From: Burkholderia sp. FERM BP-3421
Lineage (GTDB): Bacteria > Pseudomonadota > Gammaproteobacteria > Burkholderiales > Burkholderiaceae
Assembly (NCBI RefSeq): GCF_028657905.1
Contig: NZ_CP117781.1
Coordinates: 1,488,001-1,552,000, forward strand
Reading direction: 5' to 3'
DNA length: 64,000 bases
Both the position numbers and the translations under genes were made by a program. Positions 53,331-60,782 of the stretch are shown here, one piece after another. How positions within the stretch are numbered: position 1 is the stretch's first letter; every line of letters starts with the position of its first letter. The notes under the pieces are model-generated. The model did not search any database. It saw nothing but the letters and a program-made list of their open reading frames with translations, and had not been told where the DNA came from.

Positions 53331-54443
53331 TTGGGCTTGCCTTCCGATCACCGCAAACTGCTGCGCTTCCGGCTGCGGCGCGCCAGCAACGCCTGGCAGG
53401 CGCCGCGCGAGCGGACGTTGTTCACCCGGCCGGTCGCGTCGCCGCTGCGCACGCTGCTGTTCCGGATCGGGTTCGTCATCGGCCTGTGCGTGCTCGCGTT
53501 CCTCGTGCTCTACCTCGATCGCGACGGCTTGCGCGATTCGACCAAGAGCACGCCGATGACCATCGCCGACCTCGTGTACTTCACGATGGTCACGGTCGCG
53601 ACCGTCGGCTACGGCGACATCGTGCCGATCACCGCGCGCGCGCGGCTGATCGACGCGTTCTTCATCGTGCCGATCCGCATCGGCATCTGGTTCATCTTTC
53701 TCGGCACGGCTTATCAGTTCGTGATCCAACGCGTCATCGAGGACTTCCGCATGAAACGCCTGCAAAAGCACCTGTCCGATCACATCGTCGTCTGCGGCTA
53801 CGGGCTCAGCGGCTCGATCGCGGTGCGCGAGCTGCTCGAAAGCGGCGTCGATCCGGCCACGCTGATCGTGATCGACGCGCAGGAGCAGGCGCTCGAAGCC
53901 GCGTCCGCGCTCGGCGTCACGGGGCTGTGCGGCGATCCCGCGCAGGAGGATCTGCTGCAGCAGGCGCAGGTGCGCACCGCGAAGGCCGTGATCATCTCGG
54001 TCACCGACGATCCCACCGCGATCCTGCTCACGCTGTCGGTGCGCAGCATCGCGCCGGACACGAAGATCGTGGTGCGGATCCAGGAGAACAAGTATCAGCG
54101 GCAGTTGCGCCAGGCCGGCGCGGACGTGATCGTGTCGTCGACCAAGATCGGCGCGCTGCTGCTCGCCGACGCGGTGGCGAGCCGCTACATCGTGCCGTTC
54201 GTCAACGACATGCTGTCCACGCGCGGCCGCGCGACGCTGGTCGAGCGGCCCGCGGCGAGCCACGAGGTCGGCTGCATGTCGAACGCGCTCAAGGGCGCGA
54301 TCGTGATCGGCCTCGAACGGGACGGCCGGATCGTGTCGTTCTACGAGGATCCGCCTTGCCGCATCGAGCCGGGCGACACGCTGGTGGTGATCCAGTCCGC
54401 GCGGATCTACGCCCCGGACGAACTGGACAAGGCGCGCCAGTGA
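53331..54443 (+). CDS. Potassium channel with RCK/TrkA domain
   Basis: A 370-residue protein with two membrane helices flanking a pore loop that contains the selectivity filter TVGYGD near residue 95. A cytoplasmic RCK domain starts at HIVVCGYGLSGSIAV near 145, and a TrkA-C domain follows to the C-terminus. The start is TTG, supported by CTGGAGAA 5-12 bases upstream. It would form a ligand-gated potassium channel in the inner membrane. It is convergent with the CheY-like gene. Confidence 0.92.
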   Translation: MGLPSDHRKLLRFRLRRASNAWQAPRERTLFTRPVASPLRTLLFRIGFVIGLCVLAFLVLYLDRDGLRDSTKSTPMTIADLVYFTMVTVATVGYGDIVPITARARLIDAFFIVPIRIGIWFIFLGTAYQFVIQRVIEDFRMKRLQKHLSDHIVVCGYGLSGSIAVRELLESGVDPATLIVIDAQEQALEAASALGVTGLCGDPAQEDLLQQAQVRTAKAVIISVTDDPTAILLTLSVRSIAPDTKIVVRIQENKYQRQLRQAGADVIVSSTKIGALLLADAVASRYIVPFVNDMLSTRGRATLVERPAASHEVGCMSNALKGAIVIGLERDGRIVSFYEDPPCRIEPGDTLVVIQSARIYAPDELDKARQ

Positions 54444-54464
54444 CGCGTCGGCAGGGGCGGGGCG

Positions 54465-54830
54465 TCAGCCGGCCAGCTTGCGGAACGTCTCGAGCACGGC
54501 CTCGCCCTTGAAGGGCTTGACGATCCAGCCCTTCACGCCGGCCGCCTTGCCGCGCTCCTTCATCGCCGGGCTGCTTTCGGTGGTCAGCATGATCACGTTG
54601 ACGGCCTGATTGCCGAGTTCGCCGCGAATCTTCTCGACCATCGTCAGGCCGTCCATGTTCGGCATGTTGACGTCGCTGATCACGAGCCGGATGCCCGACT
54701 GCAATTTCAGCTTCGCCAGGCCGTCCTTGCCGTCCACCGCCGTGTCGACGTCCAGTCCGTTCTTCTTCAGGAAGCCCGCGACTTCGTCGCGCACCGTGCT
54801 CGAATCATCCACCACCAGAATCTTGGCCAT
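54465..54830 (-). CDS. CheY-like single-domain response regulator
   Basis: A 121-residue receiver with all active-site residues: Asp8 and Asp9, phosphoacceptor Asp53 in ISDVNMPNMDG, the Thr in LTTES and Lys in VKPF near 104. It has no output domain, so it signals by protein contact, in the CheY manner. It is the last gene of a five-gene leftward operon with a kinase and two CheX-like proteins and is the likely phosphotransfer target. Confidence 0.94.
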   Translation of the reverse strand: MAKILVVDDSSTVRDEVAGFLKKNGLDVDTAVDGKDGLAKLKLQSGIRLVISDVNMPNMDGLTMVEKIRGELGNQAVNVIMLTTESSPAMKERGKAAGVKGWIVKPFKGEAVLETFRKLAG

Positions 54831-54858
54831 GTCGTGTTCCTCGTGTTTCTCGTGTTGA

Positions 54859-55818
54859 TCAAAACAATTCCAGTTCGCCCGCGTCGACGAGCGCGTCCAC
54901 CGCGCCGTCGTTCGCGTCGAACGCCTCGGGCAACCAGCGCAGGCTGAAGATGAAGCGCTGGTCGAGCTGCACCGCGCGCCCGGTGGCGTCGTCGGTGAGC
55001 CGGTACTTGAAGCACAGCTGCGGGTTGTCCGTGCCGAACGAGATGTAGCGGTGCTTGTGATTGACGAGCAGCGGCACCTGCACCGCGTCCGCCGGCTCGG
55101 GGCGCGCATCGTGCAGGTAGCGGTCCTTGAACGCGCCCCAGACCAGGTTGGTCAGCTCGCCGAGCAGGCCGTTCAGGTCACGGAAATCGGCGTCGCCGCG
55201 CCGGCCGGGCCGCGCGGACAGCAGGTCGAGCAGCGGCGCCTCCTCGGTCTGCATCAGCATGTAGCCGCGGCACCAGGCGCTTTCGAGCGCCATCAGGCTG
55301 AATACTTCGCCGAAGATGATGCGATCGCGCACGATGCACGGCGTGTCCCAGCTGATCGTCAGATCCTTGAACAACCCGCCGAGCCGCGCCTCGGTGATCT
55401 CGGTGATGCCGCGCACCAGCGCGTTCGGATAGTCGAGGCTGAAGATGTATTCGTCGACCACCGTGCGCAGCGCCGCCATGTCGTGGGCGACATAGGTCGC
55501 GCAGATCACCTGGCGCAGCGCGTCGGGCAGGCCGTCGGGGCCGGTGTCGGCATCGCGGCGCAGGATGATCGGCAGCTCGGGGCGCAGCGCGTCGATGCGC
55601 GTCGCGATCGCGGCGCATTCGGCGAGCGAGCCGCCGTAGGATTCGCCGAGCAGGATCGCGCCGAGATCGATGTTCGAGCGCAGCACCGACATCAGGCGGC
55701 TCTTGCGCACCTTGAGCCCGATCAGGTTGTGCGCGTCGCAGAAGTGCTTGATCGCGTCCGCGTGGGCCGGATGGTCGTCGAGCACCAGCACCTTGCAGAC
55801 CGGCTTGTTCATGTTCAT
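54859..55818 (-). CDS. Pseudo-receiver fused to a CheX-like domain
   Basis: A 319-residue two-domain protein. Residues 8-135 resemble a receiver (VLVLDDHPAHADAIK), but the phosphoacceptor position reads AILLGESYGG without the usual Asp, so it probably cannot be phosphorylated in the normal way. The C-terminal part has the CheC/CheX phosphatase motif Glu-x2-Asn in LLGELTNLVWGAFK near 225. It would dephosphorylate the CheY of the operon, perhaps tuned by the pseudo-receiver. The last six residues are GELELF, shared with the next protein. The stop is 29 bases from the CheY start. Confidence 0.85.
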   Translation of the reverse strand: MNMNKPVCKVLVLDDHPAHADAIKHFCDAHNLIGLKVRKSRLMSVLRSNIDLGAILLGESYGGSLAECAAIATRIDALRPELPIILRRDADTGPDGLPDALRQVICATYVAHDMAALRTVVDEYIFSLDYPNALVRGITEITEARLGGLFKDLTISWDTPCIVRDRIIFGEVFSLMALESAWCRGYMLMQTEEAPLLDLLSARPGRRGDADFRDLNGLLGELTNLVWGAFKDRYLHDARPEPADAVQVPLLVNHKHRYISFGTDNPQLCFKYRLTDDATGRAVQLDQRFIFSLRWLPEAFDANDGAVDALVDAGELELF

Positions 55819-55844
55819 CGTGATTCCTTCGCGCGGGGCGCGGG

Positions 55845-56378
55845 TCAGAAGAGTTCCAGCTCGCCGCCGCCGTTCGCGGCCTCGGCCAGCTCGACGTGGA
55901 AATCGAGCGGGGCGTGCGCGCAGACGCACAGCGTCGCGCCGAGCCGCACGCCGGGGCCCGGCGTCACCGTGTACGAGGCGAGATGAACCGGCCGCAGCTC
56001 GTCGAAGTGGCGCATGCTGCGGCGGTTCAGCAGGTACGGGGTCGACATCCCGAGGTCCGGGAAGCAGGTGACGAGCGCCTGGTTGATCGCGCCGCAGCAC
56101 AGGTTCGCGACTTCCATGAAGGTTTCGCGCAGCGCGCCGTCGGCGCGCTCGACGTAGTACGCGCGGGTCGGCGCGTCGTCGGCGAATTGCAGCGCGAGCA
56201 GCAGCCGGAAACCGATCGACGAGATCGTCAGCACCACCACGTCGTCGCCGGCCGGCGCGGCGTCGCGCGCGGTGAGCGGGGCGACCTCGCACGGGTCGCC
56301 GTCGCGCGCGACGAGGCGCGTGCGCGCCGCGTCGCGGAACAACCGGTCGAGACTGTCGACGGCGCGCGCGCTGATCAC
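55845..56378 (-). CDS. CheX-like chemotaxis phosphatase-type protein
   Basis: A 177-residue protein starting at GTG 56378, which overlaps the stop of the upstream gene by four bases (GTGA). The middle has the CheC/CheX active-site pattern Glu-x2-Asn in FMEVANLCCGAINQAL, with a second Asn, as in active members. It ends in GGELELF, like the product of the next gene, which has the same domain. It is expected to remove phosphate from CheY-P. The gap to the next gene is 26 bases. Confidence 0.85.
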   Translation of the reverse strand: MISARAVDSLDRLFRDAARTRLVARDGDPCEVAPLTARDAAPAGDDVVVLTISSIGFRLLLALQFADDAPTRAYYVERADGALRETFMEVANLCCGAINQALVTCFPDLGMSTPYLLNRRSMRHFDELRPVHLASYTVTPGPGVRLGATLCVCAHAPLDFHVELAEAANGGGELELF

Positions 56379-57106
56379 GCGGCCCCCTGGTCGAGTTGCG
56401 CCTGGAACTGCTGCGCGAGCGTCTCGACGCTGCCGAGCGAGGCGGTGATCATCTTGCCGCCCGCCTGGATGTCCTGGAAGGTCGCGGCGGTGATCAGGTC
56501 GTTGCGATGCAGGCTGTCGCGATAGCTTTTCGACAGTTCCTGAGAACGCGTCGCGAGCGTGCGCACCTCGCCCGCGACGATCGAGAAGCCGCGCCCGGCC
56601 GCGCCCGCGCGCGCCGCTTCGATCGACGCATTGAGCGAGACGATCAGCACGTGGCTCACGATCGACGACAGCTCGTGGTTCTTCACGTGCATGTCGCGGT
56701 TCTGCGCCATCAGCGAGATCATCTGTTCGTGCCAGCGCTCGAAGGTCGCCGCGAGGCCCTTGAGGCGGGTCGCCTCGTCCGCGATGCGGTTGGCCTGCCG
56801 CTGCCAGTCGGCGTGAATTTCGCGCGCCGCCTCGTGCGCCGCGCGCCGCGCGTCGGCTTCGCCGGTCTGCCGGGCGAGGGCGTCGCGCAGTGCGTCGAGT
56901 TGCGCTTCCAGGTCGGCGCGGGTCGCGGCGAATCCGGCCTGCGCGTCGTCGAAGCGCGTTTGCGCGACGGCGAGCGCGGTGTCGTGTTCGGCGGCGCGCG
57001 TCGCCTGTTCGCGCGCGCGCCGCGCCCGCCCGAGACGGGCGATCAAGGCCGCCGCCAATGCTGTCAGCACACCGCCCGCGACGGCGGCTGCTCCATACCA
57101 TTCCAC
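56375..57106 (-). CDS. Short membrane-anchored receptor-tip protein (MCP-like)
   Basis: A 243-residue protein with an N-terminal hydrophobic helix (about 5-25), a basic and coiled-coil linker and the chemoreceptor hairpin-tip region (SSIVSHVLIVSLNASIEAARAGAAGRGFSIVAG split near residue 165-195). There is no ligand domain, HAMP domain or long methylation helices. The start is not certain: GTG 57106 or TTG 57109, both after an AGGAG. It follows the kinase gene by 17-20 bases and is likely the signalling scaffold of this system. Confidence 0.82.
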   Translation of the reverse strand: MEWYGAAAVAGGVLTALAAALIARLGRARRAREQATRAAEHDTALAVAQTRFDDAQAGFAATRADLEAQLDALRDALARQTGEADARRAAHEAAREIHADWQRQANRIADEATRLKGLAATFERWHEQMISLMAQNRDMHVKNHELSSIVSHVLIVSLNASIEAARAGAAGRGFSIVAGEVRTLATRSQELSKSYRDSLHRNDLITAATFQDIQAGGKMITASLGSVETLAQQFQAQLDQGAA

Positions 57107-57126
57107 CAAGTCGTGCTCCTGCGTGC

Positions 57127-59496
57127 TCAGTCCGACAGCGCGTCGAGCCGCAGCGGCTGCGCGCCCGCGCCGACACTGTCGACGGCCCAGCTTTCGGGCA
57201 GGTGGACGATGGTCTGGAAACGACGGAACGGCGCGCCGGCCCGGTCGTCGGTGAAGCGCAGTTCGATGCGGCCGTGTTCGCGCGCGAGGAAGTCGCGCAC
57301 GGCGTCCATCCCGACGCCGCGCCCCGAGACCTCGGTCACATGCTCGGCGGTCGAGAAGCCGGGCCGGAAGATGAAAGCGGCGATCGCATCGTCGTCGGCC
57401 TCGGCGTCCGGCGCGAGCCAGCCGCGCGCGATCGCGATGTCGCGAATCCGCGCGAGCGCGAGGCCGCGGCCGTCGTCGCTGAGCGTGAATTGCAGCGCGC
57501 GCTCGTCGATGCCGACCTCCAGCGTGATTTCGCCCGCGGCCGGCTTGCCCGCCGCCGCGCGTTCGTCGGGCGTTTCGAGCCCGTGATCGAGCGCGTTGCG
57601 CAGCAGGTGCATGAAGACATTCTTCAGCACGGGCGCGGCGGGCCCGCGCAGCCGGTAGCCGTTGTCGTCGAGCGTCACGACGGGCGGCGTCTTGCCCAGC
57701 TCGCGCGCGAGCGAGGGCAGCGACGCGAGCACGCCGGCCAACGCGTCTTCCACGGTCTCGGTGTCGATCAGGCGCAGCGCGTGGCGCACCGAATCGCGCA
57801 TGCTCAGCAGCGCGCGCGCGTCGGCCGGGTCGGCCGCGTCGAGCAGCGCGAGGCTGTGTTCGAGCCGGCTGCGCTCGATGCGCAGGTAGCCGTCCGCGCG
57901 GCCGTCGTCGCCCGCGCGCTTGCGGCCCAGGCTGTCGGTGCTGATCCGCGCGTAGTGTTCGAGCGCGTCCTTCACGCGCGCGAGATCCTCGATCAGCACC
58001 TGCTGGTCCCACGCATGCTCGGCGGCCTGGCGGCGCAGCTGGTCGTAGCGCTGCTCTGTCTCGTGGACGACGCTCGTCAGGTGTTGCAGGCTGTAGGTGC
58101 GCGCATTGCCCTTGATCGTGTGCATGTTGCGGAACAGCTCGTCGACCGCCGCGCGGTCGGCATGCGTGTACTGGCGGATGATGCGCTCGTTGTCGTGGAT
58201 GAAGCCCGACGCGCTGTGCACGAACTGATGGAATTTCTCCTCGCTGATCGCCAGGATCTCGCCGATCATCTCGAGGCGGCGCTTCTGCTCGCCGGCCTCG
58301 GCTTCGAGCGCGCGCAGCTCGGTCACGTCGCGCACGCACAGCATCAGGCGCATCACGGTGTCGTGGTCGTCGGTGATGGCCGACCAGCTCAGGTCGAGCG
58401 TCTTGCGGCGGCCGTCCGGCATCGTCATCACGACTTCGTTCAGCAGCAGGTGCTGGTTGAAGGCGAAGTTGATGCCGTCCTCGCCGAGGCACGCGTGGAT
58501 CGCCGCGTCGATCTGCGCGCGGGTGTCGGCGCCCAGTTCCGCCGGTGCGAACACGAGGTCCATCACCGGCCGGCCGGCGATGTCGTTCGTCTCGAAGATG
58601 GCTTCGAGGTAGGTCGAGTACTCGGCGTGCACGCGCGCGCCGTCGACGATCGTCAGGATGCCCTGCTGCATGTTCTGCAGCATGGCCTGGATGTCGGCCG
58701 TCTTCTGCTTGAGCTGCGCGGAGCTGTGCTGGATCTTCTCGATCATGCCGTTGAACGCGACGATCGAATGGCCGATCTCGTCCATCCGGCCCACCGGTAC
58801 GCGCCGCGTGAAGTCCTGGTTCGACGCGATCTCGCTCATCATCGACTGCATCCGGCTCAGCGGGCGCGTGATCTGGCGATACAGCAGCGCGCCGATCAGC
58901 GTGAGCAGCAGCACGGCCGCGCCGGTCACGCCCGCGATCGCGGTGGTGGTGGTCGACAGCATGCCGTTCAGCGCGCTGATCGCATCGTCCTTCTGGCGGT
59001 TCTTCTCGACCCGCAGCGTGCCGACGATGCCTTCCAGTTCGTCGCGGTACTGCGCGACGTTCGCGAACAGCGATGCCTGCGCGAGCGCGTCCTGGCCGGC
59101 CGCCTTCATCTTCTCGATCTCGCCGATCGCGCCGAAGTAGTTCGCGAGACTGTCGCGCGCCTGCGCGACGAGCCCCGTCTGCGCATGGCTGGCCGCCGCG
59201 CGCGCCTGCACGTCGAGCGCGCGGCTCAGCGTGTCCTGCTTGTCCTTGAGTTCGGTGCGGGCCTGGTTCGCCATGTTCGCGTCCGGCGCGTAGACGAGCG
59301 TCATCGTCGCGAGCTGCACGTCCTTCACTTGGGAAACGAGGTCGGCGGAGGCGAGTGCGCTCGGCACGACGCCCTGCGTGACCTGCCGGACATCGACGGC
59401 GCTGCGGCGGGTCTGGTAGACGGCGTAGCCGCCGATCGCCGACAGCGCAACGAACATCAACACCACGAGCAGGGTGATACGGTGACGAATGGTCAT
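57127..59496 (-). CDS. Membrane histidine kinase with HAMP, PAS-like, HPt and CheA-like ATPase domains
   Basis: A 789-residue hybrid. Two membrane helices (7-29 and about 187-210) flank a helical periplasmic sensor; then come HAMP (about 211-262), a PAS-like region (about 270-390), and an HPt domain with the phosphorylatable His459 in RNMHTIKGNARTY, the CheA-type sequence. The ATPase domain follows, with N-box HLLRNALDHGLETP near 632 and DDGRGL and GRGVGMDAV motifs. Unlike CheA it has no CheW-like or CheY-binding domain. It is the first gene of the five-gene operon. Confidence 0.9.
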   Translation of the reverse strand: MTIRHRITLLVVLMFVALSAIGGYAVYQTRRSAVDVRQVTQGVVPSALASADLVSQVKDVQLATMTLVYAPDANMANQARTELKDKQDTLSRALDVQARAAASHAQTGLVAQARDSLANYFGAIGEIEKMKAAGQDALAQASLFANVAQYRDELEGIVGTLRVEKNRQKDDAISALNGMLSTTTTAIAGVTGAAVLLLTLIGALLYRQITRPLSRMQSMMSEIASNQDFTRRVPVGRMDEIGHSIVAFNGMIEKIQHSSAQLKQKTADIQAMLQNMQQGILTIVDGARVHAEYSTYLEAIFETNDIAGRPVMDLVFAPAELGADTRAQIDAAIHACLGEDGINFAFNQHLLLNEVVMTMPDGRRKTLDLSWSAITDDHDTVMRLMLCVRDVTELRALEAEAGEQKRRLEMIGEILAISEEKFHQFVHSASGFIHDNERIIRQYTHADRAAVDELFRNMHTIKGNARTYSLQHLTSVVHETEQRYDQLRRQAAEHAWDQQVLIEDLARVKDALEHYARISTDSLGRKRAGDDGRADGYLRIERSRLEHSLALLDAADPADARALLSMRDSVRHALRLIDTETVEDALAGVLASLPSLARELGKTPPVVTLDDNGYRLRGPAAPVLKNVFMHLLRNALDHGLETPDERAAAGKPAAGEITLEVGIDERALQFTLSDDGRGLALARIRDIAIARGWLAPDAEADDDAIAAFIFRPGFSTAEHVTEVSGRGVGMDAVRDFLAREHGRIELRFTDDRAGAPFRRFQTIVHLPESWAVDSVGAGAQPLRLDALSD

Positions 59497-59687
59497 GTGG
59501 AATTCCCCGGGCGAAGCTGGTCAACAACGCGCTTGTTGTGAATTTGTCAGAAGGAAGCGCGACGGGATTATTGTGGTGCGGATATGACGGCGCGATGACC
59601 CGAAGCGGATTCGCGGGGGCTCGCCGCGAAAAAACTCGAACAGGGACGCGCGCGTGTGAAAAGCGCGGCTTTTTTGCCGGGGAAGCC

Positions 59688-59714
59688 TAAAGTTCCGGTT
59701 TTTCGCGCCGTTAA
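59688..59714 (+). promoter_or_regulatory. Sigma-28 (FliA) promoter motif reading rightward
   Basis: TAAAGTTC at 59688-59695, an exact 11-base spacer, and GCCGTTAA at 59707-59714 match the FliA consensus TAAAGTTT-N11-GCCGATAA in 14 of 16 positions. It points away from the kinase operon, into the region of gene remnants, where no intact gene follows for 900 bases on this strand. Confidence 0.6.
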
Positions 59715-59774
59715 TCGATACCATTTTTATTGAGGCGTCGACGGTCAGCGCGCGAGCATCGCGATCGCGTGATA

Positions 59775-59795
59775 GGCGGAAGGCGGAAGGCGGAA
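59775..59795. repeat. Three tandem copies of GGCGGAA
   Basis: A seven-base unit is repeated three times perfectly at the 3' end of the AraC-type remnant. It changes the frame of that remnant and fits slippage in non-functional DNA. Confidence 0.75.
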
Positions 59796-59935
59796 GGCGC
59801 GAGACCGCACGCGCGATGCCAGGCATGCACCATGTGCGCGGCGTCGAAGGAGCCGGCGGCATGCGCGGTGTCGGTCAGGGTTTCGTCGCGCGCGCAACCG
59901 CTCCGCCGCGAGCGTGATCCGCGCGGGCGAACGCA
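59783..59935 (-). pseudogene. Remnant of an AraC-family regulator (C-terminal helix-turn-helix)
   Basis: On the minus strand 59783-59890 encodes DETLTDTAHAAGSFDAAHM followed by a segment ending in GLAPSAFR, which is the end of an AraC-type DNA-binding domain. The preceding part, RITLAAERLRAR, is in a different frame; a one-base shift in a CG run near 59890 separates them. No N-terminal part of the protein exists to the right, where an octamer repeat and an unrelated fragment begin. This is a broken gene. Confidence 0.6.
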
Positions 59936-59942
59936 CGCTGCG

Positions 59943-59990
59943 CGACCACGCGACCACGCGACCACGCGACCACGCGACCACGCGACCACG
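59943..59990. repeat. Six tandem copies of CGACCACG
   Basis: An eight-base unit repeated six times without change, placed exactly between the AraC remnant and the methyltransferase fragment. Eight is not a multiple of three, so copy changes would alter any frame crossing it. Confidence 0.95.
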
Positions 59991-59992
59991 CG

Positions 59993-60235
59993 CCCGAGGC
60001 GATCGACTTCGTGTTCCTCGATGGCGCGAAGTCCGCGTATCTGCCGGTGTTGCGCGCACTGGAGCCGCGCCTGGGCCCCACTGCGCTGATCGCGGCCGAC
60101 AACGCGGGGATGGCGGGCGCGCGGGCGCTGCTCGATTGCGCGGATGCGCCGGGCAACGGCTATGCGCGCGCCGCGCTGTCGATCGCTGCGCGCGGCGCGA
60201 CGCATCCGCGCACGCTGCTGATGCGCGTGCGCTGA
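59993..60235 (+). pseudogene. 3' fragment of an O-methyltransferase-like gene
   Basis: About 80 residues in one frame, from PEAIDFVFLDGAKSAYLP to a proper stop at 60233-60235. The FLDGAK motif and LIAADNAG segment are the second half of a class I SAM-dependent O-methyltransferase. The SAM-binding first half is missing, replaced by an octamer repeat and the AraC remnant. It is a truncated gene, although the fragment itself is well preserved. Confidence 0.7.
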
Positions 60236-60266
60236 GCGCCGAGGCGCTCAGCGGAGGCGGCCGGGC

Positions 60267-60665
60267 TCAGTCCGGCCGCGATTCGAGCGTATCGATGCGG
60301 TCCGGGTAGAACGCGAGATGGTTGCGGATCGCCTCGACCGCCTGGTACGGATGCTCGTAGCTCCACACCGCGTCGACCGCGCGCGGGCCGCCGGCGGGAA
60401 TCGAGAAGTACGCGCAATCGCCCTTGTACGGGCAGTAGGTCGTGTGGTCGGTGTGCGCGAGCTGCGTCATGTCGGCGTCCTCGCGCGGGATGTAGAGCAC
60501 GGGCGGATAGCTGGCTTCGCGCAGCGCGAGCGCGCGGCGCGTGTCGGCGATCACATGGCCCGCGACGGTGACCACGACGCGCCCGGGATGGGGCTCGATC
60601 GTGATCGGATGATCGGGGCCGGGGATCCGGACGGGACGGTCGGTGTGGCCTGCATCGGTGGACAT
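60267..60665 (-). CDS. DUF427-family protein
   Basis: A 132-residue cytoplasmic protein with the DUF427 signatures: RRALALREASYPPVLYIPRED in the middle and TTYCPYKGDCAYFSI near residue 80, where two Cys lie five residues apart. A late WSYEHPYQAVEAIRNHLAFYPDRI completes it. The function is unknown. The start at ATG 60665 gives normal family length. It lies alone between the methyltransferase remnant and the glutamate transporter gene. Confidence 0.88.
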   Translation of the reverse strand: MSTDAGHTDRPVRIPGPDHPITIEPHPGRVVVTVAGHVIADTRRALALREASYPPVLYIPREDADMTQLAHTDHTTYCPYKGDCAYFSIPAGGPRAVDAVWSYEHPYQAVEAIRNHLAFYPDRIDTLESRPD

Positions 60666-60782
60666 GGGGCACCTCGGCGGACGGGAATAGCGGTGTTGTA
60701 CACCGTTTTCCGCCGCCGCGTGCGCGACCCTGACGCGCCAGGGGGCATCCGCGGCGATCCGCCTGCGCGCCGGCGCGCGTCG

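Noticed and set aside
56890..59541. A plus-strand open frame of about 880 codons antisense to the histidine kinase
   Set aside because: No ribosome site, no motif and an Arg/Ala/Val-rich composition; the minus-strand kinase has all expected domains.
59914..60235. A phase-variable O-methyltransferase with an octamer repeat inside the gene
   Set aside because: The short plus-strand match left of the repeat (RAGERTLRD) is better explained as the antisense of the AraC-type fragment, and no SAM-binding domain exists upstream. A truncated remnant is the simpler reading.
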